Assembly: GCA_040905505.1 (NCBI GenBank)
Contig: JBBDRL010000084.1
Location: forward strand, 1-64,000
DNA from: WHSP01 sp040905505
GTDB lineage: Bacteria > Gemmatimonadota > Gemmatimonadetes > Longimicrobiales > Longimicrobiaceae
Length of the DNA: 64,000 bases
Direction: 5' to 3'
Shown: positions 1 through 7,199 of the stretch, in pieces
Position numbering within the stretch: position 1 is the stretch's first letter
How the letters are laid out: each line of letters starts with the position of its first letter
Made by a program: the position numbers and the translations under genes
The notes under the pieces: generated by a model
Database searches by the model: none
Told to the model about the DNA's origin: nothing
Seen by the model: the letters and a program-made list of their open reading frames with translations, nothing else

Positions 1-4
1 ACAG

Positions 5-38
5 GGATGCCCCGGCCGAACCATCGGCCGGGGCATCC
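5..38. terminator. Perfect GC-rich hairpin, probable terminator
   Basis: Positions 5-18 and 25-38 are perfectly complementary 14-base arms around a 6-base loop. No T-tract follows on either side, so the direction cannot be assigned. It probably ends a gene lying left of the window. Confidence 0.5.
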
Positions 39-117
39 GCCGTTAATGGCGCTCCACCCGTAGCACTACCCGGTCGGATCGTACACCGGCGCACAATCCC
101 TGCAGTGCTGCGCCGGC

Positions 118-480
118 ATGGAACTGGACACCCTGTTGACCGGACTGGCGCGCGGGATCGAGATCGCCGCTATCCTCGTGCTCCTCGCTGGGGTAGTGCT
201 CTCCAGCGGCGCGTTCCTGCGTGACTGGCTCACCGATAATCTGACCGAGGCCTATCACAGGTATCGCGCCAACCTCGGCCGCGCGATCCTGCTCGGCATC
301 GAGTTCCTGGTCGTCGGCGACATCATCGGGACCGTTGCGGTGAATCCGACGATGGAGAGCCTGTCGGTTCTGGGGACGATCGTCGTGATCCGTACCTTCC
401 TCAGCCTCGCGCTCGAGATTGAGATCAGCGGAAGGCTCCCCTGGCACCGCGATGCGGGGTCGGCCCCACACGAGCCCTGA
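118..480 (+). CDS. DUF1622 family membrane protein
   Basis: This 120-residue integral membrane protein has three hydrophobic segments (about 10-32, 55-75 and 84-102). It carries the family-typical strings YRANLGRAILLGIEFLV, TVAVNPT and VVIRTFLSLALEIEISGRLPW. The family is widespread and has no established function; it presumably sits in the inner membrane. Length matches the family (about 115-125 residues). No strong ribosome site precedes the ATG, but the start fits the family N-terminus. It is convergent with the minus-strand gene that ends at 542. Family assignment is firm; function is unknown. Confidence 0.85.
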   Translation: MELDTLLTGLARGIEIAAILVLLAGVVLSSGAFLRDWLTDNLTEAYHRYRANLGRAILLGIEFLVVGDIIGTVAVNPTMESLSVLGTIVVIRTFLSLALEIEISGRLPWHRDAGSAPHEP

Positions 481-541
481 TCGTCGCCTCCGCCCGCAAT
501 GCTCTGCGCGTCGCGCGCGTCCGCAGGCCGCCCCCCGGAGG

Positions 542-1102
542 TCAGATCGGCCAGAGCCAGCCGAAGACCCCGGCGGTGGCGAGCGCATAGACCACCCCGT
601 CGAAGCTAGCCTTCAGCGTGGTCGCCCAGGGACGACCGTACCATATCGACTGCTGCACGACCCCCATCGCGTACGCAGCCAGCGCCGTGGTGCCGGTGAA
701 GCGGAAGATGTCGAGGTATTGCGCAGCCGGGCCGAGCGCGCGGCCGGCCACGTACGCAGCGAGTATGCTGACGAGCAGAGCGTACAAGAACCACAGGACC
801 AGGTTCTTCGTAATGGAGGGGGGTCCGCTGGGTAGCACGGTGATGAACGCCACCGGTCCACGGGTCATCTTGTCCACGTACTCGGGTCCGGCCATGTCCT
901 TCGGCGTCGATGCGTGCGGTACGACATACTCCCCGGGCTGAAGATTGGCCTTCCGCAGGTCGTCCATCAGCTCATCCTCCGTAGGCACGCCCCCGTGGTC
1001 TGAGCGGTGATACGGCAGAACCATGTAGATGATGGAGCTCACCACGAACACCATCACCGCGGACGCGAGGATCGGTAACCACAGCTCTGTCAGTGAAAGC
1101 AT
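542..1102 (-). CDS. Hypothetical two- or three-span membrane protein
   Basis: The 186-residue protein has an N-terminal membrane segment (about 8-30), a soluble stretch of about 80 residues rich in charged and Pro/Gly residues, then two or three more hydrophobic segments (about 102-122, 136-150, 166-185). I do not recognise a named domain. The ATG is preceded by a strong GGAGGT at the right distance, so start and expression look real. It leads a minus-strand series with the coiled-coil and TerB genes upstream, but the gaps are over 80 bases and an operon is only possible. Confidence 0.7.
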   Translation of the reverse strand: MLSLTELWLPILASAVMVFVVSSIIYMVLPYHRSDHGGVPTEDELMDDLRKANLQPGEYVVPHASTPKDMAGPEYVDKMTRGPVAFITVLPSGPPSITKNLVLWFLYALLVSILAAYVAGRALGPAAQYLDIFRFTGTTALAAYAMGVVQQSIWYGRPWATTLKASFDGVVYALATAGVFGWLWPI

Positions 1103-1210
1103 CGATTACCTCCGGGGGGGTAGGAGTGAGTGTCCGGCTCGCCGAGCGATACGTCGCTACACCCGCTCAGAAAACCTGATATGTCGGGATCTCACGTGGC
1201 GCGGCTCGGC

Positions 1211-1471
1211 TCAGCGCAAGGTCTGCCGCATATCGCGAACGGTCTGCATCAGCAGCTCGACCCGCTTGTCCAGCGCCTCTTCCAGATCTTCGAGGACCAC
1301 CGTCCGCTCACCGAGCGAGAACGCATACGGTTCGGGCTCCCCCTGGTCGTCCGTCTGCTTCTCGCGCGCCGCTTCTGCTTTGCGCAGTGCGAAGAGCGCC
1401 TTCTGGAGCCATACCGACTCACTCTGAAGATACCTGATCTCCTTGCGCAACTGACTCTTGTCGTCCGTCAC
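1211..1471 (-). CDS. Small coiled-coil hypothetical protein
   Basis: About 86 residues, highly charged, with two predicted helical stretches: residues 4-35 are rich in Lys, Arg, Glu and Leu in heptad-like spacing, and residues 55-86 likewise. No known domain is recognised. Two in-frame GTG codons are possible starts (1477 and 1471); GGAGGT sits about five bases before 1471, which favours that one. It lies between a membrane protein and a TerB protein on the same strand. Confidence 0.55.
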   Translation of the reverse strand: MTDDKSQLRKEIRYLQSESVWLQKALFALRKAEAAREKQTDDQGEPEPYAFSLGERTVVLEDLEEALDKRVELLMQTVRDMRQTLR

Positions 1472-1559
1472 CTGCACCTCCGTTTCTGTTGGCTGGTTCG
1501 TCGTTCACGAATCCTGGAGCGGACGCAGCAACTTACTGGCAAGAATCGGGACCCCGAAG

Positions 1560-2045
1560 CTACCGGCCCTTCTCCGCAGCGGCTGCCTTGGCCGCGGAGA
1601 GATACCCCGGCTTGAGACCGAGCAGGTTCGAAATCTTCCGTGTAAGGTACTCTTCGTGCCGGGCAATCTCCCCGTCCGCCAGGACAAGGCCCCACATGAT
1701 CTCTGCCAGAACCATCTTCTGCCCGGTGTCGTACTCTTCGTGCAGGCGCGACGTGAACCGATAGTAGTCCACCGCGTCCGACCGCTCGCGCTCGGCGAGC
1801 TCGAGCAGCGCGTGACCGGCTTCGGGTGGAAGCGAGAAGTGGCGCTCCAGCACGCGCTCGACGTGGTCGCGCTCGGCGTCGGAGAACTCGCCGTCGGCAT
1901 GGGCGATGTCGACGAGCAAGGCGCAGGCGGCCAGATGAAGGGGATCCACCGAGGGGTCCTGCTCCTCCGGTTCCGTCTTGGGCGCCGACTCTGAAGGTGT
2001 GTCGCGGTTACCGCCGAATAGCGAGCGAATCGAGTCCAGAAGCAT
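1560..2045 (-). CDS. TerB-like protein
   Basis: The 161-residue protein starts with a short basic segment and an acidic linker, then a TerB-type helical domain (about 37-155). Two repeated segments of the kind DIAHADGEFSDAERDHV and GLVLADGEIARHEEYL carry the acidic DG-E residues that bind divalent metals in TerB homologues. TerB domains occur in tellurite-resistance loci but also in many stand-alone stress or envelope proteins. No other ter genes are nearby, so tellurite resistance should not be assumed. Confidence 0.8.
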   Translation of the reverse strand: MLLDSIRSLFGGNRDTPSESAPKTEPEEQDPSVDPLHLAACALLVDIAHADGEFSDAERDHVERVLERHFSLPPEAGHALLELAERERSDAVDYYRFTSRLHEEYDTGQKMVLAEIMWGLVLADGEIARHEEYLTRKISNLLGLKPGYLSAAKAAAAEKGR

Positions 2046-2146
2046 AGGGCGAAGGGGTGGAAGAGAGCAATCCGGGTGATCCGTCCGATACTATGTACGG
2101 AAGGTCCTATACGCATCAGAGATAACCCAATCGAAAGCGGGCGGCC

Positions 2147-2491
2147 ATGGAAGCCACCGACGACAGGGAGCTGCTCCTGCGGCAGCGAAAGTTCCTGCAC
2201 GACATCGAGCAGGGGATTCGGCAGGCAAATCAGGAGATCATCCACGAGCGGATCCCCGAGCTGACCCGGGAGCGATTCGTCGAGTTCGCGCTGGTGGTCG
2301 CCCGCCTACGCGCCAGCTATCTACAGGCGTCGCTGGAGGTGAGTCGCGGGGTCCCGGACCTGTCCGAGCCCGCCGCCCTGTGCTCGGCGCTGAAGCCGCA
2401 CAGGGTCGCCTACGAGGAGGCGCGCGATGCGTTCGAGGCGCTGCAGCGCGCCATCGAACGCGGCTATGTGGATATCGGGGGTGTGGACTGA
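2147..2491 (+). CDS. Hypothetical helical protein
   Basis: A 114-residue, mostly helical soluble protein rich in Arg and Glu with no recognised domain. No signal peptide or membrane segment is seen. It is divergent from the TerB gene (101-base gap) and convergent with the HD-GYP-like gene. Base composition and codon pattern look coding, but the ribosome site is weak, so it rests mainly on an open frame. Confidence 0.5.
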   Translation: MEATDDRELLLRQRKFLHDIEQGIRQANQEIIHERIPELTRERFVEFALVVARLRASYLQASLEVSRGVPDLSEPAALCSALKPHRVAYEEARDAFEALQRAIERGYVDIGGVD

Positions 2492-2516
2492 CCGCGCCCT
2501 GCGCATGCCGCGGTCG

Positions 2517-3182
2517 CTACTGAGAACTCACCGGGCCGGCGGATCCGACGAGCTGGAGAAGGGCGTATACCGCAGCGGGATGGAACTTCGCACCGCTCCC
2601 GAACCGGAGCACCTGCCTCCACCGCTCCTCCGGAACGGGAGTCTGGTACGGCCGGGGTGCCGTCATCGCATCGAAGACATCGACCACCCTGAGAATGCCG
2701 GCGAGAAGGAGGGTGCGGGTGTCGGACGTCTCCTGCCTAAGCTCCTCGTAGTCGTGGTACTGCTGCTCGATCAAGCGCGCCGTGACCGCGCCGTGGGTGG
2801 GCCGCACGATCTCCGCCCCTATCGCAGCCTGCGCACGGACGCGCGCCAGCTCTTCGGGGGTCAGCCGGGAGGAGCGGGTGAGGAGATCAGCCGGAACGGC
2901 CACCATGCCGATCTCGTGCAGCTGCGCGGCGGCTCGGAGCCAGGCCATCTCGCCATAGTCGACGTCCACGAGTGACGCAACCTGGGAAGCCAGTCTGGCC
3001 ACGCGTGACGAGTGCTCCACGATCTGAGAAGATCCCTCTCTGAACTCGAGGGCGAACCTAAGCGCGGACGCCATCTCGCTTTCGACCCGCCCGACATCCG
3101 CGCGCTGTGCGCTGCCTGCGGAGCGACCGTGTTCGTGCTTTGGGGCGGTCCAGCGGGCGAAGAACCGGCGCCTGTCGTGCAT
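2517..3182 (-). CDS. Degenerate HD-GYP-type protein
   Basis: About 221 residues. The frame is open further upstream, but the ATG at 3182 has AGGAGG seven bases ahead, which fixes the start. Residues from about 50 resemble an HD-GYP domain: HSSRVARLAS, AAAQLHEIGMV, LTPEELARVR and GILRVVDVFDAMTAPRPY. The HD pair reads HE, and the region where HHE..DG.GYP should be reads QQYHDYEELRQET, so metal binding and c-di-GMP hydrolysis are doubtful. A sensor or binding role is more likely. It is divergent from a hybrid histidine kinase, a plausible partner. Confidence 0.75.
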   Translation of the reverse strand: MHDRRRFFARWTAPKHEHGRSAGSAQRADVGRVESEMASALRFALEFREGSSQIVEHSSRVARLASQVASLVDVDYGEMAWLRAAAQLHEIGMVAVPADLLTRSSRLTPEELARVRAQAAIGAEIVRPTHGAVTARLIEQQYHDYEELRQETSDTRTLLLAGILRVVDVFDAMTAPRPYQTPVPEERWRQVLRFGSGAKFHPAAVYALLQLVGSAGPVSSQ

Positions 3183-3490
3183 TCCATGCCCTCCTGGCTG
3201 ATCGAGTGAGCGGGCGATGCAACGAGCGGAGCCAGCCTGAACGAAAGAATGGTGCCCGACCGAGAACGCGCGTCGCGCCTGGGCTTCTGACCTTGTGGCT
3301 CGCAACCGGACCCGAAAATAATGCGGAAGGCGAAAAGGTTGCGGCTGATGGCGGGGCCACAGGGCGATCGCTAACGGCGAGCACCCGAGGTGCCGAGATT
3401 CCCATGTGTGAGCGCGTAAGCCAGTCCGGCCCGCGGCGCACGACCGATCAGTACGCCGGACCTCTTGGGGTCCGTTGACTCGAAAGATAC
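3183..3490. promoter_or_regulatory. Divergent intergenic region
   Basis: This 308-base stretch separates the divergent HD-GYP-like and histidine kinase genes, so it must hold both promoters. A perfect 6-base inverted repeat (3457-3462 with 3469-3474) lies just before the kinase start and could be an operator or a 5' hairpin. I see no convincing -35/-10 pair and no further gene. Confidence 0.4.
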
Positions 3491-5407
3491 ATGCCCTTCC
3501 TGCACCCCGGCGACGCTCACGTTGATTCTGCTTCGGTCAGAAGCGACGCACCTCTAGATGCACTCGCGCGACTCGCCGCGCTCTCGTGCCGCGCACACGC
3601 CGCGTTCGTCCTTCGCGCTGGCGAGTCGGCGCTGCAGGTCGCCGGCTCCACGATCGGAAACGCCCTTCCGGTGGCCGGCGGTCGCCTTGCCCTGCAAGCA
3701 CTGAGCACCGGTCAGCGACACACCGCCCTCGTCGACGGTTGCGGCGTCATCGTCGAGCCGGTCCTCGCAGGTGGGGAGATCGTGGGAGCGCTCGCACTGC
3801 TCGGAGGTGCCGACCTCCAACCGGACGAGGACATTCTCGCCGACCTCCACCGCAGCCTCGGCGCGGTCCTGCAATCATCCGAGCGCCAGCTTCGGGCCGA
3901 CCAGCTCGTCGAGCAGCTGAACTTCAGCCAGACGCGTTACAAGGAGCTGTCCGAAACGGTCGCCAGCGGTGTCGCAGTGATCAGCACCTCAGGTCTCATC
4001 GAGGAGGTAAACCACGTGGCCGCTCAGATCCTCGACGAACCGGCGGATCGACTCGTGGGGCGAGACTTTCGCGAATTCATCGCGGCCGAGGACATGGCGG
4101 AGGCGGTCGGGGAGTTCGAGCGGCGCATCAATGGGGACTTCGCACGGCGAGAAAAGGAGATCCGGTTAGTTCGAGCCAGCGGCGAACGGCGCCTTCTCCA
4201 GGCCTGCTCCTCCGTGATCGTCGACGAAAAGGGTATTGCCGGGGTGTACTTTGCGGCCCGTGACATCACCGACGAGCGGGCCCGCGACCTGCAGCTACGG
4301 CAGGCCGAGCGGCTTGCCACGGTAGCTCCGCTGCTGAGCGGCGTCTGCCACGAACTGAACAACCCGCTCACGTCGATCAAGAGCTTCGCCGAACTCCTCC
4401 TCCTGGACGAGAGGCCTCCCGAGGACACTGAAGCGCTCGAGATCATTCAACGCGAAGCGGCTCGCGCCGGCCGAATTGTCTCCGACCTCCGGCTCGTCGC
4501 CCGACAGACACAGGACGAGGCAGCGACCGCGACGGCCTTCGCGATCAACGAGCTCGTTCGCGACTGCTGCGCGACCCGCCGGGGCGAAATGGAGTCCCGG
4601 GGGATCACGCTCGAGCTTCAACTCGCGGACGAGCTGCCGTCGATCTACGGCGTTCGCTCGCAGCTCCAGCGTGTGATCGATCAGCTACTGAGTAACGCGA
4701 TCCGGGCCATGCGGGAGGCCGAGGAGCGGATTCTGCGGATCCGCACGTACGAACGCGAGATGGGAATCGGGCTGGACGTTGCCGACTCGGGTCCCGGAAT
4801 CGCACCGGAAAATGTCGACAACATATTCGATCCCTTCTGGACGACGTGGGCGGCTGGCGACGGCACGGGTCTCGGCCTGAGTCTCGCCCACAGTATCGTG
4901 ACCGACCATCAAGGCCGGCTCCTGGTGGACGCCGGTTGGGGTCGTGGAGCGACGCTCACGATGGAGCTCCCCGATGCCAACGGCGCAGTGCGCCCCGATA
5001 GCAAAATGCCTGCACAGACACCCGCTCGAAAGTCACTCCGGATTCTGGTGGTGGATGACGAAGGCCCGATCCGATTCTCCTTCGCCCGATACATGGAACG
5101 AAGAGGGCACCAAGTGGAGGATGCTTCCCGCGGTGAGCAGGCGCTGGCGATGCTCGAGGCCGACACCTCGTTCGACGTGATCCTCGCCGACCTCAGAATG
5201 CCAGGGATCGGTGGGGTGCAACTCCTCGAACATCTGCGAGAACGCGGGGAGGGGCTGGAGAGGCGCATGATCTTCATCACCGGCGACGCCGACAGTCCCG
5301 ACGTGGCCCGTTCGCTTCAGGAGTTCGACCTGCCCGTCGTACAGAAGCCCTTCGAGCTGGCGGAAATCGCGCAGATCATCGAGGCGCACGCGAACGTCAC
5401 GCATTGA
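3491..5407 (+). CDS. Hybrid sensor histidine kinase (GAF-like, PAS, HisKA, HATPase, receiver)
   Basis: A 638-residue cytoplasmic protein with no membrane segment. Order: GAF-like region (about 20-130), PAS (about 150-262, ending in ARDITDERARD), dimerisation domain with phospho-acceptor His287 in VCHELNNPL, ATPase domain with LLSNAIRAM, DSGPGIA and GTGLGLSLA boxes, then a C-terminal receiver (about 515-635) with VVDDE, the phospho-acceptor Asp in ILADLRMPG, and QKPF lysine. All catalytic residues are present. HELNNPLTSIKS is typical of NtrB/hybrid kinases. No DNA-binding regulator is adjacent, so the output is unknown; the divergent HD-GYP-like gene is a candidate partner. Confidence 0.92.
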   Translation: MPFLHPGDAHVDSASVRSDAPLDALARLAALSCRAHAAFVLRAGESALQVAGSTIGNALPVAGGRLALQALSTGQRHTALVDGCGVIVEPVLAGGEIVGALALLGGADLQPDEDILADLHRSLGAVLQSSERQLRADQLVEQLNFSQTRYKELSETVASGVAVISTSGLIEEVNHVAAQILDEPADRLVGRDFREFIAAEDMAEAVGEFERRINGDFARREKEIRLVRASGERRLLQACSSVIVDEKGIAGVYFAARDITDERARDLQLRQAERLATVAPLLSGVCHELNNPLTSIKSFAELLLLDERPPEDTEALEIIQREAARAGRIVSDLRLVARQTQDEAATATAFAINELVRDCCATRRGEMESRGITLELQLADELPSIYGVRSQLQRVIDQLLSNAIRAMREAEERILRIRTYEREMGIGLDVADSGPGIAPENVDNIFDPFWTTWAAGDGTGLGLSLAHSIVTDHQGRLLVDAGWGRGATLTMELPDANGAVRPDSKMPAQTPARKSLRILVVDDEGPIRFSFARYMERRGHQVEDASRGEQALAMLEADTSFDVILADLRMPGIGGVQLLEHLRERGEGLERRMIFITGDADSPDVARSLQEFDLPVVQKPFELAEIAQIIEAHANVTH

Positions 5408-5559
5408 GCGACGAAGCGAACGCCTACCGCGTCCCGTTCTCACTAAGCTTACAGACCTCGGTCATATCCACGGCCGATCCGTTCGCGCGCCTCGTCCCGG
5501 ACGCGCTCCCACCCTCTCCCGTATCGGTCGGTGAAGTCCCCGCCATCGTCCTGGGCTGC

Positions 5560-5961
5560 TCAGGGTAGGAGGTCGTCGCGCGACAAGGTGAGTTGCGCCT
5601 GATCCACGGGAGCGCCGTAGAGGGTACCGACGATGGTGTCCTCGTCCTCGAAGACCCCCTGGAAGTTCATCGCTTCGCGGGCGTCGAAATCGAGGTACAG
5701 AGAAACCTCGTCCATCGCCATCGCACCGGTGACCCTGAACGCTGCCGTGGCTTCGATGCCCGCCCAGGAGCCGGCACCATCAACCGAGCGGGACGTCTCG
5801 GCGAGAGTCATGCGGATCACCACACCCGACACTTCCTCACCGATCCAGGACCCGCTCAGGTCCCGCCGCTCCGGTCCGGACGTCGTCTCGCAGCCGGCGA
5901 TCAGCCCCGCCACGACGAGGGGGGTGAGGATTCGAGAGCCGCGAATGTTCATCGTCATCAT
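5560..5961 (-). CDS. Small exported lipoprotein
   Basis: The 133-residue protein has a lipoprotein signal peptide (n-region to Arg10, hydrophobic core, lipobox VAGLIAGC with Cys near residue 24) followed by a beta-rich domain of about 105 residues starting DLSGSWIG, as in many small lipocalin-like or YceI-like lipoproteins. No specific family is recognised. Several adjacent ATG codons make the exact start uncertain. The frame continues open for about 33 plausible codons past the TGA stop (see findings). Confidence 0.7.
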   Translation of the reverse strand: MMTMNIRGSRILTPLVVAGLIAGCETTSGPERRDLSGSWIGEEVSGVVIRMTLAETSRSVDGAGSWAGIEATAAFRVTGAMAMDEVSLYLDFDAREAMNFQGVFEDEDTIVGTLYGAPVDQAQLTLSRDDLLP

Positions 5962-6043
5962 ATCTCGTAGGCAACCGGGCTGAGTTTTTGTCTACGGTGG
6001 CACATGCGAACGGGTCCGGGCGAGGCACGAATCGGTCCAGAAG

Positions 6044-6514
6044 CTACTCGGGCTCTTCGATTCCCGTCTCGATGTCGAGTCCCGCGAGCAGAGTGCGATG
6101 GACAGGGCAGCGGGCGGCGATCTCCGCCAGTCGATCGCGCTGTCCGGCCTCCAGGTCCCCCTCCAGGGCGAGCGTGACGACCATCTGATCACGGGTCTGC
6201 CCGCCCTCCACGTTGCCGCCTCCTCCCCCGGATCTGTGTTCGACCCGGGCGACGATCTCCTCCAGCGGCCAGCCTTTCCGGTCGGCATACATCCGAAGCG
6301 TGATGGTCGTGCAGGACGCGAGCGCAGCGCAGAGCAGGTCGAACGGGGTTGGCCCGAAGTCCCCTCCGCCCCGCTCCGCGGGCTCGTCCGCGACCAGTTC
6401 GTGACCGCGCACCGCTACGTCCGAGCGATAGCGCGCCTGCCCCGTTCGAACGACCACCCGGTGGTCCAGGGCGCCTTCGGATGGTTGCGGGGCCTCCGGT
6501 CCGGTCTCTACCAT
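6044..6514 (-). CDS. OsmC/Ohr family peroxiredoxin-like protein
   Basis: About 156 residues. The ATG at 6514 is preceded by AGGAG, so the longer open frame upstream is not used. The fold-defining stretch FGPTPFDLLCAALASCTTITLRMYADRKGW carries the first conserved Cys, and the second lies in ARCPVHRTL, giving the two-Cys pair of OsmC-type thiol peroxidases. Related to the YhfA/OsmC subgroup in that the second Cys is in a CPVH motif. It probably detoxifies organic hydroperoxides in the cytoplasm. It is divergent from the phosphatidyltransferase gene. Confidence 0.85.
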   Translation of the reverse strand: MVETGPEAPQPSEGALDHRVVVRTGQARYRSDVAVRGHELVADEPAERGGGDFGPTPFDLLCAALASCTTITLRMYADRKGWPLEEIVARVEHRSGGGGGNVEGGQTRDQMVVTLALEGDLEAGQRDRLAEIAARCPVHRTLLAGLDIETGIEEPE

Positions 6515-6587
6515 CGAACTCTCCTGAAGTCTGGATTCTCCGGGCCCCGCTTGCCGGCAACGCCCGGATTGTCGATCTTCGACGTCC

Positions 6588-7199
6588 ATGCTCGACTCCG
6601 ACCTGCGGCCCGTGGTGGATCGCATGCTCCGGCCCGCCGTCGCCGCCCTCGGCCGCCGCGTTCACCCGCATGGGATAACGGCCATCGGCTTCTTCGTCGG
6701 GGGGGCATGCGTAGTGGCGCTCGCCCAGCGCGCCTACACGATCGCGTTTGCCCTATGGCTCCTCAATCGGCTCCTGGATGGACTCGACGGCGCCGTGGCC
6801 CGCAGCTCCGGTCTCCAGAGCGACCTCGGCGGATACCTGGACCTGCTCCTCGATTTCTGCCTCTACGCCATCATCCCGATCGTGGCCGTTCTCGCTCTAC
6901 CCCGGCCGGAGTCGGGCTCCGCATTTATCGCGCTCGCCTTCCTCCTGGGCAGTTTCTACATCAACGCGGCGTCCTGGCTCTTCCTGGCCGCGCTGTTGGA
7001 GAAGGCGGGCACGGCGGGCGAGCGTCCGACGAGCCTCGTCATGCCGACGGGGATCATCGAGGGCACGGAAACCATCATCTTCTTCTCTCTGATCATTCTA
7101 CTGCCGGCATGGACGGCACCACTGATGTGGACGATGGCCGGCCTCGTCCTCGTCACCGCCGCCCAGCGCCCGCTCTGGATGATCCGCACAATGCGTTGA
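6588..7199 (+). CDS. CDP-alcohol phosphatidyltransferase family protein
   Basis: A 203-residue membrane enzyme with about six hydrophobic segments. The catalytic signature D-x2-D-G-x2-A-R-x8-G-x3-D-x3-D is complete in LDGLDGAVAR followed by GGYLDLLLDF. Members transfer a phosphatidyl group from a CDP-alcohol to a second alcohol in phospholipid synthesis; the acceptor cannot be read from the sequence. Its TGA overlaps the proposed TTG start of the TonB receptor, so it is the first gene of the receptor-ABC operon, an odd companion that may modify the same lipid or be only co-transcribed. Confidence 0.88.
   Translation: MLDSDLRPVVDRMLRPAVAALGRRVHPHGITAIGFFVGGACVVALAQRAYTIAFALWLLNRLLDGLDGAVARSSGLQSDLGGYLDLLLDFCLYAIIPIVAVLALPRPESGSAFIALAFLLGSFYINAASWLFLAALLEKAGTAGERPTSLVMPTGIIEGTETIIFFSLIILLPAWTAPLMWTMAGLVLVTAAQRPLWMIRTMR

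Noticed and set aside
6098..7195. Open frame extending the TonB receptor upstream by about 360 codons
   Set aside because: It runs antisense to the OsmC gene and over the phosphatidyltransferase gene in a different frame; the signal peptide only begins after 7196.
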